From NCBI RefSeq assembly GCF_014843355.1, contig NZ_CP062137.1, forward strand, positions 2,294,001 through 2,358,000: DNA of 64,000 bases, written 5' to 3'. This document shows positions 55,602 through 64,000 of this stretch, piece after piece; within the stretch, counting starts at the first letter, position 1, and each line of letters begins with the position of its first letter. This DNA comes from Actinobacillus sp. GY-402. GTDB taxonomy: Bacteria; Pseudomonadota; Gammaproteobacteria; Enterobacterales; Pasteurellaceae. The notes under the pieces are model-generated. The model was not told the DNA's origin. It was given only the letters and a program-made list of their open reading frames with translations, and searched no databases. The position numbers were made by a program, and so were the translations under genes.

Positions 55602-57011
55602 TTATTGGATAAACCCGCCGTTTTTCATGAAATTTGAGGTTAAGGTTTTATGGTAAACGTTCTTAAACGGCGTGACGTTGAAAAAACGCTCCAGGGTGCC
55701 GGTTTGATCAAATGACGGATAAACCAAATTTTCCACATCGTTCGGTTTGACTAAATTCACCGTCGCCACCACCACTAATTCCTTGGTTTCGCGGGAAGTG
55801 GTCACACTACGGAAAAATGCGCCTAACACCGGAATGTCGCCCAATAGCGGCACTTTTGAAAGTCCTTCCAGATCGCTGGAACTCAGCAAGCCGCCGATAA
55901 TAAAACTTTCGCCGTCGCCCACTTCAAAGGTGGATTTGGAACGGCGGGTCTGGAAATAAGGAATATCTCCCACATCCGCATAGGTATAATTTCCTGCTAA
56001 GGTGCTCACTTCCTGAGCCAGCGCCAGGCGGATTCGATCGTTTTTCTGCACTTTGGCGCCCACCATCAGCTTCACCCCGAAATCTTTATAAATAATCGTG
56101 GCGTTGCCCTCGCTGTCTCGCTGAGCAAAAGGAATTTCTCCGCCCACTAAAATATCCGCGGTTTCACCGGACAGCATCGAAATATTCGGTTCCGCCAGAA
56201 TTTTCCCGTTATTGGAATTATTCACTGCGCTGATAAATGCGCTGAGGCGCTCCGCATTAATCAATGCGATTGAACTTGTCGTACCGTCAAACGCCGCACT
56301 GTATAAGTTGCTGCCGGAACTCCAGTTTGGTAGGACGGAACCGGATAAATGTTCCCATTTAATGCCTAAGGAATCCGAGAAGGTTTTATTCACTTCCGCC
56401 ACCGTTAATTTCACGTTTACCTGGGTGACTTCGCCGATATTGGCATTATTGATCACGCCGTTATATTCGTATTTATCCAGGAACGGCAGTTTTTCATCGG
56501 ACATTCCGCCACCGCGTTTTAACGTGGCTTCCGTCACTTTCGGCGTAATGCCGATAGCCTCGCCCACAATACGGTTCACTTCTTCGCTTTCCTGCTGGGA
56601 ATTGGCGTCTCCTTCGATCACATAGGCTTTGCCCACTTTCTTCACTTCCAACTTAGTATTCGGGAAACGGGCTTTAATTTGTTTGTTGGTATCGACGATA
56701 TTGTTAATAAAGGCGTTCACCGTCAGCGAATCCGATAACAGAATTTTGCCGTTTTCGTCAAAGGCGGTAACATCCGTGGTGCCTTCCTGTTTGGCGAAAA
56801 CCATAAAACTGTAATCGTCCACAATTTCATAATCCGCCACTTCGGAAGAAGAGACAAAAATCGTATCGATTTTTTTATCCAGCACGAAAAATTTGCTTTT
56901 GCCTTGTTCCAAATACAATTGTTTGGCGAAAGCCGTGGTAGCGCAGGTCATCATCAATGCGGTTAAACCGGCGGTAATCGTTTTTCTGATTATTTGTGTG
57001 TAAGTCGGCAT
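55602..57011 (-). CDS. rcpA: RcpA/CpaC outer-membrane secretin
   Basis: A 469-residue secretin forming the outer-membrane channel for the pilus. The signal peptide MPTYTQIIRKTITAGLTALM is followed by cleavage after TTAFA. A BON/N0-like N-terminal region precedes the secretin domain, with GGEIPFAQRD and the C-terminal VPLLGDIPVLGAFFRS signature. It lies three bases after rcpC. Confidence 0.95.
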   Translation of the reverse strand: MPTYTQIIRKTITAGLTALMMTCATTAFAKQLYLEQGKSKFFVLDKKIDTIFVSSSEVADYEIVDDYSFMVFAKQEGTTDVTAFDENGKILLSDSLTVNAFINNIVDTNKQIKARFPNTKLEVKKVGKAYVIEGDANSQQESEEVNRIVGEAIGITPKVTEATLKRGGGMSDEKLPFLDKYEYNGVINNANIGEVTQVNVKLTVAEVNKTFSDSLGIKWEHLSGSVLPNWSSGSNLYSAAFDGTTSSIALINAERLSAFISAVNNSNNGKILAEPNISMLSGETADILVGGEIPFAQRDSEGNATIIYKDFGVKLMVGAKVQKNDRIRLALAQEVSTLAGNYTYADVGDIPYFQTRRSKSTFEVGDGESFIIGGLLSSSDLEGLSKVPLLGDIPVLGAFFRSVTTSRETKELVVVATVNLVKPNDVENLVYPSFDQTGTLERFFNVTPFKNVYHKTLTSNFMKNGGFIQ

Positions 57012-57014
57012 AAA

Positions 57015-57788
57015 TTATTGACCTCTCAATTTTCTGACATAAATGCCACGATGGTTGGTTGCGCCCTGTGGTGGTTCGTTATTCGGCAGCACAATTAAAT
57101 GGGCGTCCTTAGGTAAGGAATAAAATTTTTTCATTTGTTCGACGTCCAGTTTAACGGTTACGTAACCGAAGATATTTCTATCCTTGTCTAATAACTGTTC
57201 TTCCTGGGTATAAATTTTGGTTTGCAATACCACGGCATTGTCGATCAGTCTGATTAAGGTGCCGTTTACGCCTCTCATCGCTTGCTGGCTGGAAATGGAA
57301 ACGACGGCGCCAGTTTTTAAGCTATCGAAAATATAGCGCTCCCCATGTCTGATATAAATGCGATAAGGCACTTCCCGTTTAGGATCGAGACTGGCAAACA
57401 AATAATCGGGATGTTGCGGCGAAAGCAGCAGAGTGGCGGATAAAAAAGAACCCGCCTGCAGAGGCTGTTTAACCAAATATCCTTGCAGAGAATAATTGTC
57501 GGTGTTTTCAAATAAGGGTTTTAAATCGAATTTCAGCCGGGGATCGTCACTGTCCACGGAGAGTTCGTTAAATGCGTAATCGCCCGCCTGTAATAAGGCG
57601 CCTTGCGGAATGGAACGGGTGGTTTGCGCCAGCAGAACGGCGGTTTGGCGTTTGGCGGCGGGTTGTTCGCCGGCGGTTTGGTTTTGGGCCGAGGCGTTTC
57701 GGTTTTCGTCGGGGAATATAAAAAACAGCCCGCTCAGCCCCATGGCGAGGATAAGGAATGAGATAATAAACAACACTCTGTAATTCAT
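57015..57788 (-). CDS. rcpC: RcpC/CpaB pilus assembly protein
   Basis: A 257-residue periplasmic protein with an N-terminal membrane anchor MNYRVLFIISFLILAMGLSG, a SAF-like domain (TTRSIPQGALLQAGDYAFNE) and a following beta-rich part. CpaB/RcpC proteins affect pilus stability or modification. It lies between tadV and rcpA, its usual place. Confidence 0.9.
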   Translation of the reverse strand: MNYRVLFIISFLILAMGLSGLFFIFPDENRNASAQNQTAGEQPAAKRQTAVLLAQTTRSIPQGALLQAGDYAFNELSVDSDDPRLKFDLKPLFENTDNYSLQGYLVKQPLQAGSFLSATLLLSPQHPDYLFASLDPKREVPYRIYIRHGERYIFDSLKTGAVVSISSQQAMRGVNGTLIRLIDNAVVLQTKIYTQEEQLLDKDRNIFGYVTVKLDVEQMKKFYSLPKDAHLIVLPNNEPPQGATNHRGIYVRKLRGQ

Positions 57789-57825
57789 ATTATATCCTTT
57801 TCCGCCCCGTTACAGGTGCCGGCCC

Positions 57826-58263
57826 TTAGGAAGCGTATAAAAATAAGGTGGCGAAATAGCCGAAACTGATGGCCACGCCGTAAGGCAAGCCGTTTTGTTT
57901 AATGGATTGGCGGAAAAACAGCCAACCGATAATAATTAACAACAATCCGCAAAGTGCGGTCAAAAAAAACAAAGAAATCAGCTGTTCCGACGGAACGGCA
58001 AGCATTAACACCGCAATTAATTTGGCGTCGCCGCCGCCCATCACATTCAAAGTAAATAAAAGAAAACCGATGGCCAGCCCGGCAGCCGCCTGCAGCACAA
58101 ACACCTGTTCGTATTTCAGCCAACTTAACGCCGCCATGGTGAAAAACAAGCCGATAATCACCCGGTTGTCGATAATTCTTGATTTAATATCCGTGAAACA
58201 AAGATAAAGCAATTGCAACGCAGCGATTAAATCAAGCCCTATAATCAGTTGGTGGGGTGTCAT
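57826..58263 (-). CDS. tadV: TadV prepilin peptidase
   Basis: A 145-residue A24-family aspartic peptidase that cleaves the Flp pilin and TadE/F leaders. The catalytic aspartates are in CFTDIKSR (about residue 24) and GGGDAKL (about 71-77). Several membrane helices are present. The ribosome site is poor. It contains an uptake core in the coding strand complement. A hairpin separates it from the pilin gene, so its expression is probably much lower. Confidence 0.92.
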   Translation of the reverse strand: MTPHQLIIGLDLIAALQLLYLCFTDIKSRIIDNRVIIGLFFTMAALSWLKYEQVFVLQAAAGLAIGFLLFTLNVMGGGDAKLIAVLMLAVPSEQLISLFFLTALCGLLLIIIGWLFFRQSIKQNGLPYGVAISFGYFATLFLYAS

Positions 58264-58287
58264 AAAACTACATTTTCTTTATTAAGC

Positions 58288-58313
58288 CGGCACCAACCCG
58301 GAAGCCGGTGCCG
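58288..58313 (-). terminator. Hairpin between the pilin gene and tadV
   Basis: CGGCACC (58288-58294) and GGTGCCG (58307-58313) form a G/C-rich stem on the minus strand, followed by a weak TTAATAAAG. It is a likely leaky terminator giving far more pilin than assembly-protein transcript. Confidence 0.6.
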
Positions 58314-58349
58314 TTTGATGAATGTCAGGAATTATTCTCCACTACCACC

Positions 58350-58631
58350 TTATGGAGTAGGAGTACCACTACCACTACCACCAGTACCACCAGTACCACC
58401 AGTACCACCAGTACCAGCAGTACCAGTACCAGCTTGATTTACACTCTCGGTTACAGCATCGAATTTACCTTGTAGTTTTTGTACGAAACTATTTGGGCTT
58501 GAGAACGCATAAACGATAAACGCCGCCATAACCACAGCAATCAAACCATATTCGATTGCGGTTACGCCTTTGTTATTTTTTCTAAAATTACGCAATGCTG
58601 CGCGAGTTTTAGTTGCAAAATTGGTTAACAT
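58350..58631 (-). CDS. flp: Flp-type pilin with a repetitive Gly/Thr tail
   Basis: Major pilin of the Tad system, 93 residues. A basic leader is followed by the Flp signature KGVTAIEYGLIAVVMAAFIV with Glu and Tyr after the cleavage Gly. Ordinary Flp-1 pilins are about 75 residues; this one has an extra C-terminal tail, from about residue 68, of Gly, Thr, Ser and Pro (repeating GTG). The tail is encoded by a 9-bp tandem repeat (58377-58421). The stop TAA (58350-58352) is followed in frame by GGSGE and a second stop at 58332-58334. This suggests that the tail was once longer or is varying in length. AGGAGA seven bases upstream supports the start. Confidence 0.93.
   Translation of the reverse strand: MLTNFATKTRAALRNFRKNNKGVTAIEYGLIAVVMAAFIVYAFSSPNSFVQKLQGKFDAVTESVNQAGTGTAGTGGTGGTGGTGGSGSGTPTP
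58377..58421. repeat. 9-bp tandem repeat in the pilin gene
   Basis: Four perfect copies of ACCACCAGT (58377-58412, plus-strand reading) followed by a copy with one difference, ACCAGCAGT (58413-58421). Each unit adds three residues (Thr-Gly-Gly) to the pilin tail without changing the frame. Confidence 0.92.
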
Positions 58632-58745
58632 AGATTTCTCCTAAATGTATTGAGATTTTTTCTTATAGCTGATGTGATCCGTTTTTTATTGATCACCGAT
58701 TACATAATTCACCACTTTAGTTACACTTTGTAAATTTGTGTAAAA

Positions 58746-58774
58746 ATTATACTAGCGACAACTAAAACAACCTA
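58746..58774 (-). promoter_or_regulatory. Candidate promoter of the tad locus
   Basis: A perfect minus-strand TATAAT (58746-58751) preceded by CTAG, with a weak -35 TAGGTT (58769-58774) 17 bases away. It would leave a leader of about 105 bases before the pilin ATG. The remainder of the 424-base gap to typA is A/T-rich, with no gene seen. Confidence 0.5.
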
Positions 58775-58968
58775 AAGTTCTGTAAAGTTATGTAAGCAGC
58801 GTGATCCTAGCAAAATAAAAATTCGAATACAATACTAACCGCTTGTAATTAAGCCTATTTTTTGAGCAAAAGAGCCGGTTAGCGGAAATAAATCGATCTT
58901 TTTGAGGAAGTTTATCGGTTTTGAATGTCAAGGTAATGTAAATTTTGATCGAATTTTTCACCTGACAT

Positions 58969-58996
58969 AAAAAAAACGCGCCTTTTTATCGGCGCG
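58969..58996 (-). terminator. Terminator after typA
   Basis: Minus strand: CGCGCC (58991-58996), 8-base loop, GGCGCG (58977-58982), followed by a run of eight T's. Strong intrinsic terminator about 60 bases after the typA stop. Confidence 0.88.
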
Positions 58997-59055
58997 GTTG
59001 AGATTATCGGTTCGCCGCGTACAAAAGTGCGGGCGATTTTTTCAATGTTTTTTCG

Positions 59056-60906
59056 TTAACGCGTGCTGGTGCTGGTAGTAGTGCGGTTGGCGCGTTTGCG
59101 ATCCATTTCCGTTAAGAGTTTTTTACGGATGCGGATGGATTGCGGGGTGACTTCCACCAGTTCGTCGTCATCGATAAATTCGATGGCTTGTTCAAGAGTT
59201 AACTTGATTGGCGTGGTTAACTGAATCGCGTCATCTTTACCGGAAGCGCGCATGTTAGTCAGTTTTTTACCTTGCAGGCAGTTTACGGTTAAGTCGTTGG
59301 AACGGCTGTGAATGCCGATGATTTGACCTTCGTACACTTCCTGACCGTGTTCCGCCATTAATTTGCCGCGTTCCTGCAAGCCCCATAACGCGTATGCCAG
59401 CGCTTTGCCGGTGGCGTTGGAAATCAGCACGCCGTTTTTGCGTTGACCGATTTCGCCCGGTTTGACGTCGTCGTAATGGCTGAAGCTGGAATAAAGTAAA
59501 CCCGTTCCTGACGTCATGGTCATAAATTCGTTGCGGAAACCGATTAACCCGCGGCTTGGAATCACGTATTCCAAACGGGTGCGGCCTTTGCCGTCCGGGA
59601 TCATGTCTTTCACTTCGCCTTTGCGGATGCCCAGTGCTTCCATCACCGCGCCCTGATGTTGTTCTTCAATGTCGATGGTGACTTGTTCGAAAGGTTCCAG
59701 TTTGCGACCGTTTTCTTCTTTATAGATAACTTTCGGGCGGGACACCGCCAATTCGTAGCCTTCGCGACGCATGTTTTCGATTAACACCGATAAATGCAGT
59801 TCGCCGCGGCCGGATACGCGGAATTCGTCCGGGTTCGGGGTTTCTTCCACGCGTAACGCCACGTTGTGCACCAGTTCTTTGTTTAACCGTTCGAGAATCT
59901 GACGTGAGGTGACGAATTTGCCTTCCTGTCCGCAGAACGGTGATGTATTGACGCAGAAGAACATGGTGACCGTCGGTTCGTCCACGGTTAACGCCGGCAA
60001 CGCTTCCACGGCGTTAATATCGCAAACGGTATCGGAAATGTTCAATTCGCCCAAACCGGTAATCGCTACGATGTCGCCCGCTTGCGCCAGATCTTCTTCG
60101 TAACGTTGTAAGCCCAAGTGCCCTAGCACCTGACCGATTTTACCGTTACGGGTTTTGCCGAAACTGTCGATAACGGTGACGGACTGATTCGGTTTCACCG
60201 TTCCGCGTTTAATGCGACCGATACCGATCACGCCGACGTAGTTGTTGTAATCCAGCTGCGAAATCTGCATTTGGAACGGCGCGTCCAATTCCACTTTCGG
60301 CGGTTCCACGTATTTGACGATGGCTTCGAATAACGGCGTCATGTCTTGCGCCAGTTCATCGTGTTCCAAACCGGCCACGCCGTTCAAAGCGGAAGCGTAA
60401 ATAATCGGGAAATCCAATTGTTCATCCGTAGCGCCCAGGTTTACGAATAAATCGAAAACCTGATCCACCACCCAGTCCGGACGCGCGCCGGGGCGATCGA
60501 CTTTGTTGATCACCACGATCGGTTTTAACCCGTGGGAAAACGCTTTTTGGGTGACGAAACGGGTTTGCGGCATCGGGCCGTCGAAGGCGTCCACCACCAA
60601 TAAGACGGAATCCACCATGGAAAGCACGCGTTCCACTTCGCCACCGAAATCCGCGTGTCCCGGCGTATCCACGATGTTAATGCGGTAGCCGTTCCAGTTA
60701 ATCGCCGTGTTTTTGGCCAAAATGGTAATGCCGCGTTCTTTTTCCAGATCGTTCGAGTCCATCACGCGTTCGTCGCTATCGCCGTTACGCGCCGCTTCCA
60801 GCGTGCCGGATTGCTGTAACAGTTTGTCGACCAGCGTGGTTTTACCGTGGTCAACGTGCGCAATAATCGCGATATTGCGCAATTTATGAATATCTAATTC
60901 TGCCAT
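59056..60906 (-). CDS. typA: GTP-binding protein TypA/BipA
   Basis: Ribosome-associated translational GTPase of 616 residues that supports 50S assembly and stress responses. The G motifs are [13 protein letters not shown] (G1, about 16-28), [12 protein letters not shown] (G3) and INKVDRP (G4), followed by EF-G-like domains and the BipA-specific C-terminus with [17 protein letters not shown]. The ribosome site is weak (AAGAA). It is divergent from glnA, with a 395-base gap, the same pairing as in E. coli. Confidence 0.96.
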   Translation of the reverse strand: MAELDIHKLRNIAIIAHVDHGKTTLVDKLLQQSGTLEAARNGDSDERVMDSNDLEKERGITILAKNTAINWNGYRINIVDTPGHADFGGEVERVLSMVDSVLLVVDAFDGPMPQTRFVTQKAFSHGLKPIVVINKVDRPGARPDWVVDQVFDLFVNLGATDEQLDFPIIYASALNGVAGLEHDELAQDMTPLFEAIVKYVEPPKVELDAPFQMQISQLDYNNYVGVIGIGRIKRGTVKPNQSVTVIDSFGKTRNGKIGQVLGHLGLQRYEEDLAQAGDIVAITGLGELNISDTVCDINAVEALPALTVDEPTVTMFFCVNTSPFCGQEGKFVTSRQILERLNKELVHNVALRVEETPNPDEFRVSGRGELHLSVLIENMRREGYELAVSRPKVIYKEENGRKLEPFEQVTIDIEEQHQGAVMEALGIRKGEVKDMIPDGKGRTRLEYVIPSRGLIGFRNEFMTMTSGTGLLYSSFSHYDDVKPGEIGQRKNGVLISNATGKALAYALWGLQERGKLMAEHGQEVYEGQIIGIHSRSNDLTVNCLQGKKLTNMRASGKDDAIQLTTPIKLTLEQAIEFIDDDELVEVTPQSIRIRKKLLTEMDRKRANRTTTSTSTR

Positions 60907-61301
60907 TTAAAATGTTCTTAATTGTTTAACGAGTAGTAAAATAATGAAAATTTTATGCGAAATCGGCAAAACGATTTCTCACCCTTTCGGAGCTATCGGC
61001 CGAGCCGACCTTCAAAAATCTTCGATTTTGTCACCGCACTTTTTCTGTCATGGCATGAGCCGCGGCGGCGAAAGGTCGCAAATTATACAACTTTTTCCGC
61101 CGCCGGGCTATCTAAAATCAGAAAAACAGTTTGAATTTTCACCGCACTTTATTGACTAAAACGCAGCGTTTATTCGTTTAATACCGGCGGATCCGATTTT
61201 TTACGAATATTGGCACGGAACGGATTATGTGGTATTTTCCGCCGGGGGAAAATGTTTTAAAATAACCGCAATTTTACAGACCTTATAACAGGAGTTTTTT
61301 T
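60907..61301. other. Gap between typA and glnA
   Basis: No gene is recognised. Two uptake cores (near 61036 and 61141) are present. The glnA promoter should lie in the right half. A TTGGCAC at 61210-61216 does not have the matching -12 element of a sigma-54 promoter. No clear operator was identified. Confidence 0.4.
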
Positions 61302-62717
61302 ATGGCTAATGCAGCAATTGAACGCGTGTTCAAGTTAATAGAAGAGAACGACGTGAAGTTCGTGCTTCTTCGTTTTACTAACATTAAGGGGAAAGAACAC
61401 GGCGTGTCATTACCTGTCAGCGCAATCGACGAAGATTTCTTCGAAGACGGCAAAATGTTCGACGGTTCGTCCGTAGAAGGCTGGAAAGCCATCAACAAAG
61501 CCGACATGCTGTTAATGCCAATCGCCGAAACCGCCGTTGTTGACCCGTTCGCTCAAATTCCTACCTTATCTATCCGTTGCAGTATTTACGACCCGAACAC
61601 CATGCAAAGTTACGACCGCGACCCGCGTTCCATCGCTATGCGCGCGGAAGAATATATGCGTTCAACCGGCATTGCGGATAACGTATTCTTCGGGCCGGAA
61701 CCGGAATTTTTCTTATTCGACGACGTGCGTTTCAGCACCGAAATGAACAACGTTTCATTTAAAATCGACGACATCGAAGCGGGCTGGAACACCAACCGCA
61801 AATACGAAGACGGCAACAACGCCTATCGTCCGCTGGTGAAAGGCGGTTATTGCGCCGTTGCGCCGAACGACACGGCGCACGACATGCGTTCCGAAATGTG
61901 TCTGTTGATGGAAGAAATGGGCTTGGTTATCGAAGCGCACCACCACGAAGTGGCCACTGCCGGACAAAACGAAATCGCCACTAAATTCAACAGTTTAACT
62001 TTGAAGGCGGACGAAACCCAAATCTACAAATATATTGTGCAAAACGTTGCGGCGGAACACGGCAAAACCGCCTGTTTCATGCCGAAACCGTTCGCCGGCG
62101 ACAACGGTTCGGGCATGCATTGTAATATGTCTTTAAGCAAAGACGGCAAAAATATTTTCCAAGGCGATAAATACGCCGGTTTGTCTGAAACCGCGCTTTA
62201 CTATATCGGCGGCATTATCAAACACGCCAAAGCCTTAAACGCGTTTACCAACCCGACCACCAACTCTTATAAACGTTTAGTGCCGGGATTTGAAGCGCCG
62301 GTGTTATTGGCTTATTCCGCCAGCAACCGCTCCGCGTCTATCCGCATTCCGGCGGTCACCAGCCCGAAAGCGATTCGTGTGGAAGCGCGTTTCCCGGATC
62401 CGGCTGCGAACCCGTATTTGGCTTTTGCGGCCTTGTTAATGGCGGGGCTGGACGGCGTGGTGAACAAAATTCATCCGGGCGATGCCATGGATAAAAATCT
62501 GTACGATTTACCGCCGGAAGAATTGAAAGAAATTCCGGCCGTGGCGGCGTCGTTGGAAGAAGCGCTGAGCTCGCTGGAAACGGATTTCGAATTCCTAACC
62601 AAAGGCGGCGTCTTCACCAAAGACTTCATTGAAGCCTTTATCGGCATCAAACGTAAAGAAGTGGCGCGCGTTAACATGACGCCGCATCCGGTGGAATACG
62701 AATTGTATTATGCTTAA
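61302..62717 (+). CDS. glnA: Glutamine synthetase
   Basis: Condenses ammonia and glutamate to glutamine using ATP. The 471-residue type I enzyme has the [17 protein letters not shown] segment near residues 48-64, the ATP-binding [16 protein letters not shown] region, and the beta-type adenylylation tyrosine in [10 protein letters not shown] (about 398). Activity is therefore probably switched off by adenylylation, as in enterobacteria. AGGAG lies upstream of the ATG. Monocistronic: no glnL or glnG follows within the window. Confidence 0.97.
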   Translation: MANAAIERVFKLIEENDVKFVLLRFTNIKGKEHGVSLPVSAIDEDFFEDGKMFDGSSVEGWKAINKADMLLMPIAETAVVDPFAQIPTLSIRCSIYDPNTMQSYDRDPRSIAMRAEEYMRSTGIADNVFFGPEPEFFLFDDVRFSTEMNNVSFKIDDIEAGWNTNRKYEDGNNAYRPLVKGGYCAVAPNDTAHDMRSEMCLLMEEMGLVIEAHHHEVATAGQNEIATKFNSLTLKADETQIYKYIVQNVAAEHGKTACFMPKPFAGDNGSGMHCNMSLSKDGKNIFQGDKYAGLSETALYYIGGIIKHAKALNAFTNPTTNSYKRLVPGFEAPVLLAYSASNRSASIRIPAVTSPKAIRVEARFPDPAANPYLAFAALLMAGLDGVVNKIHPGDAMDKNLYDLPPEELKEIPAVAASLEEALSSLETDFEFLTKGGVFTKDFIEAFIGIKRKEVARVNMTPHPVEYELYYA

Positions 62718-62741
62718 TTAATGCGTCATCGCCGATAAAAT

Positions 62742-62782
62742 AAAGTGCGGGCAAAAAACGTTGATTTTTTTGCCCGCACTTT
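62742..62782. terminator. Uptake-variant terminator between glnA and the CLC gene
   Basis: AAAGTGCGGGCAAAAAA (62742-62758), 7-base loop, TTTTTTGCCCGCACTTT (62766-62782): a 17-pair stem made of two uptake-variant cores, active in both directions. Confidence 0.9.
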
Positions 62783-62806
62783 TTGTTTACCGACGCGCTT
62801 ATCAGG

Positions 62807-64000
62807 CTATGCCTGCCATTTGGCCGCCAGACGATCGGTGGCAATCGCCGCGCCCATCGCCAGCGTCAGCGGCATGAACACTTCCGCGTTGCTGCGGGTG
62901 AGTTCCGCCAGAAAAACAATGGCGGTAAACGGCATTTTCTGCATAATGCCCAAAAATGCGCAGGCACCGATAATGGCGGCACCTTCCGTGGAAAGCGACG
63001 GAAACAGCGCGTTCCAGCCGATAGCCAGACTATAAGCAAAGGTACTGCCCAGCATCATAGAGGGCGTGATCAGCCCGCCGTACGCGCCCGCCGCCAGGGC
63101 AAGCCATACCGCAAGCCATTTTAACGCCATGAGTTGCAGACTTTCCGACCAACCGATCATTTCGCCGAAAGTCAGTTGATTACCGGCTTTGCCGTTGCCG
63201 AGAATTTCGGGTTGATAGATAGAAATAAAACCGATAAGGCTGAACAACAGCACGGCGACGGGAATCAGGCGTTTGTCCGTGCGCGCTAAAAACGGCAGGC
63301 GTTGGGTGGAACGACGAAATCCCCGCACCACAAGCGCGGTCAGCATGCCGATAAGCGCGGAAAAAAGCAGCAATGCCGTGTTAACCGGAAACGGCGTAAC
63401 CTGGCTATATTGCACCAAATCGCCCAGAAAAAAGCGCGAGACACAAGTGGAAATCACTACCGTAATCAAGGCGGCGCCCAATGCACGCGGATTGACGCTG
63501 AGCACCATGGTTTCCAGAATGAAAATCGTGGAAGCGAGCGGCACGTTATACACCGCCGTCAAGCCCGCACCGGAAGCGCAGGCGAGCAGTAATCTGGCGT
63601 CACCGTCGTTCAAGCCGGCTTTTCTTACCCATGCGCTGCCGAATGCCACGGACATTTCGCGCGGCGCCACTTCGCGCCCCAACGGCGAACCCAATCCCAC
63701 GGTGACGATTTGCAATAAAGCGTGGCCGACGGTTTTGAAAAACGGCACGCCTTGTTGCGGATTGTCCAATCCCTGCTTGATACTTAACAATTTTTGACCG
63801 TAACGGTGAACGGCGTACCAGCCGATTCCCGTCAGCATGCCGCAAAATGTGAGAACAAGCCAACGGCGTTCGGCGGAACTTTGCAGCACGCCTTCGCGAA
63901 ATGACAGATTTTCGCCGTTCAAGCCGTAACCGAAAGCGAAATGCTGAATGCCGTGCAGAATATAAGTGAGCGAAGTGCCGAGCAACCCGGCGATGAGACC
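62807..64000 (-). CDS. CLC-family chloride channel/transporter, 5' end beyond window
   Basis: At least 397 residues of an integral membrane protein, open at the right edge (the frame continues GLIAG at the window end), so the start codon is outside. It has about ten hydrophobic segments. The CLC selectivity motifs are GSPLGREVAPRE (variant of GREGP, keeping the gating Glu) and AYGGLITPSMMLG (variant of GxFxP). The N-terminal GSGIP motif must lie outside if present. No C-terminal CBS domains. It could be a ClcA/ClcB-like proton-chloride exchanger or a related YfeO-like protein. Convergent with glnA. Confidence 0.85.
   Translation of the reverse strand, partial: GLIAGLLGTSLTYILHGIQHFAFGYGLNGENLSFREGVLQSSAERRWLVLTFCGMLTGIGWYAVHRYGQKLLSIKQGLDNPQQGVPFFKTVGHALLQIVTVGLGSPLGREVAPREMSVAFGSAWVRKAGLNDGDARLLLACASGAGLTAVYNVPLASTIFILETMVLSVNPRALGAALITVVISTCVSRFFLGDLVQYSQVTPFPVNTALLLFSALIGMLTALVVRGFRRSTQRLPFLARTDKRLIPVAVLLFSLIGFISIYQPEILGNGKAGNQLTFGEMIGWSESLQLMALKWLAVWLALAAGAYGGLITPSMMLGSTFAYSLAIGWNALFPSLSTEGAAIIGACAFLGIMQKMPFTAIVFLAELTRSNAEVFMPLTLAMGAAIATDRLAAKWQA

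Larger units (their letters stand above)
3641..62782. repeat. Dispersed DNA uptake signal sequences (Haemophilus type)
   Basis: The nine-base core AAGTGCGGT or its complement recurs throughout, for example at 3641, 14429, 14460, 17164, 25703, 37112, 47853 and 47870. It also occurs inside hemC, cyaA (three), tamB (three), ppx (three), uxaC (two), kdgK and araB. A variant AAGTGCGGG is frequent too (6442, 6637, near 9722, 18092, 25629, 34455, 42658, 44481, 59025, 62743). These are the uptake signals recognised during natural transformation in the Haemophilus subgroup of Pasteurellaceae. Only example positions are listed; the count is not exhaustive. Confidence 0.9.

Noticed and set aside
58377-58430. 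Repeat array as a CRISPR
   Set aside because: Units are 9 bp, contiguous, without spacers, and in frame within the pilin gene.
60944-61159. 71-codon frame between typA and glnA
   Set aside because: No ribosome site, no family resemblance, and two uptake cores lie within it; likely chance.
61210-61227. TTGGCAC upstream of glnA as a sigma-54 promoter
   Set aside because: The -24 half looks right but the base pattern ten positions on lacks GC of the -12 element, and no NtrC-type genes lie near glnA here.

Overview
The window looks like chromosomal DNA of a Pasteurellaceae species of the Haemophilus-type uptake-sequence group. The core uptake signal AAGTGCGGT / ACCGCACTT recurs dozens of times, often as inverted pairs that also serve as terminators, and a near-variant AAGTGCGGG is common between genes. 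Gene content (aconitase B, a succinate-type DASS carrier, complete glucuronate and arabinose uptake systems, a tad locus) fits a plant-sugar-using rumen member such as Basfia/Mannheimia succiniciproducens or a relative. That naming is inference from memory, not from a search.

Layout. 94-6390: a GntR/UTRA regulator divergent from aconitase B, then, on the minus strand, a DASS di/tricarboxylate carrier followed by a PrpF-family isomerase. The two promoters share an operator-like motif, and I read the group as a tricarboxylate (possibly trans-aconitate) utilisation locus. 6441-6732: two near-identical 96-97 bp repeats with uptake sequences at both ends. 6753-9529: hcp-hcr (hybrid cluster protein and its reductase) with FNR- and NarP-like sites upstream; narP itself lies at 17372-18001. 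9762-14150: hemCDXY, divergent from cyaA (TTG start). 18294-25613: tamA, tamB and ppx.

25739-37082: a glucuronate regulon around one bidirectional promoter carrying a perfect CRP palindrome and a UxuR-like operator. Leftward: TRAP permeases dctQM, a GH31 glycosidase, uxuR, uxuA. Rightward: the TRAP binding protein, an SDR fructuronate reductase, uxaC, kdgK, eda. Together these take glucuronate through fructuronate, mannonate and KDG to pyruvate and glyceraldehyde 3-phosphate. 37127-37319 is a decayed IS3-family transposase end abutting metE (37320-39593).

40044-47786: L-arabinose uptake araFGH with araC in the same operon, then araB-like kinase and araA. Both promoters carry AraC half-sites and CRP sites in an arrangement very close to E. 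coli pFGH and pBAD, but no araD is present. 47909-58631: a minus-strand tad (Flp pilus) locus ordered flp, tadV, rcpC, rcpA, tadZABCDEF, tadG. It lacks rcpB and flp-2, tadG is split by a frameshift, and the pilin has a Gly/Thr tail encoded by a 9-bp tandem repeat. 59056-64000: typA/bipA, glnA and a CLC-family channel gene that runs off the window.

No tRNA, rRNA or CRISPR array was recognised. Starts were moved where a good ribosome-binding site and family alignment favoured a downstream codon. All functional assignments come from motif recognition by eye.
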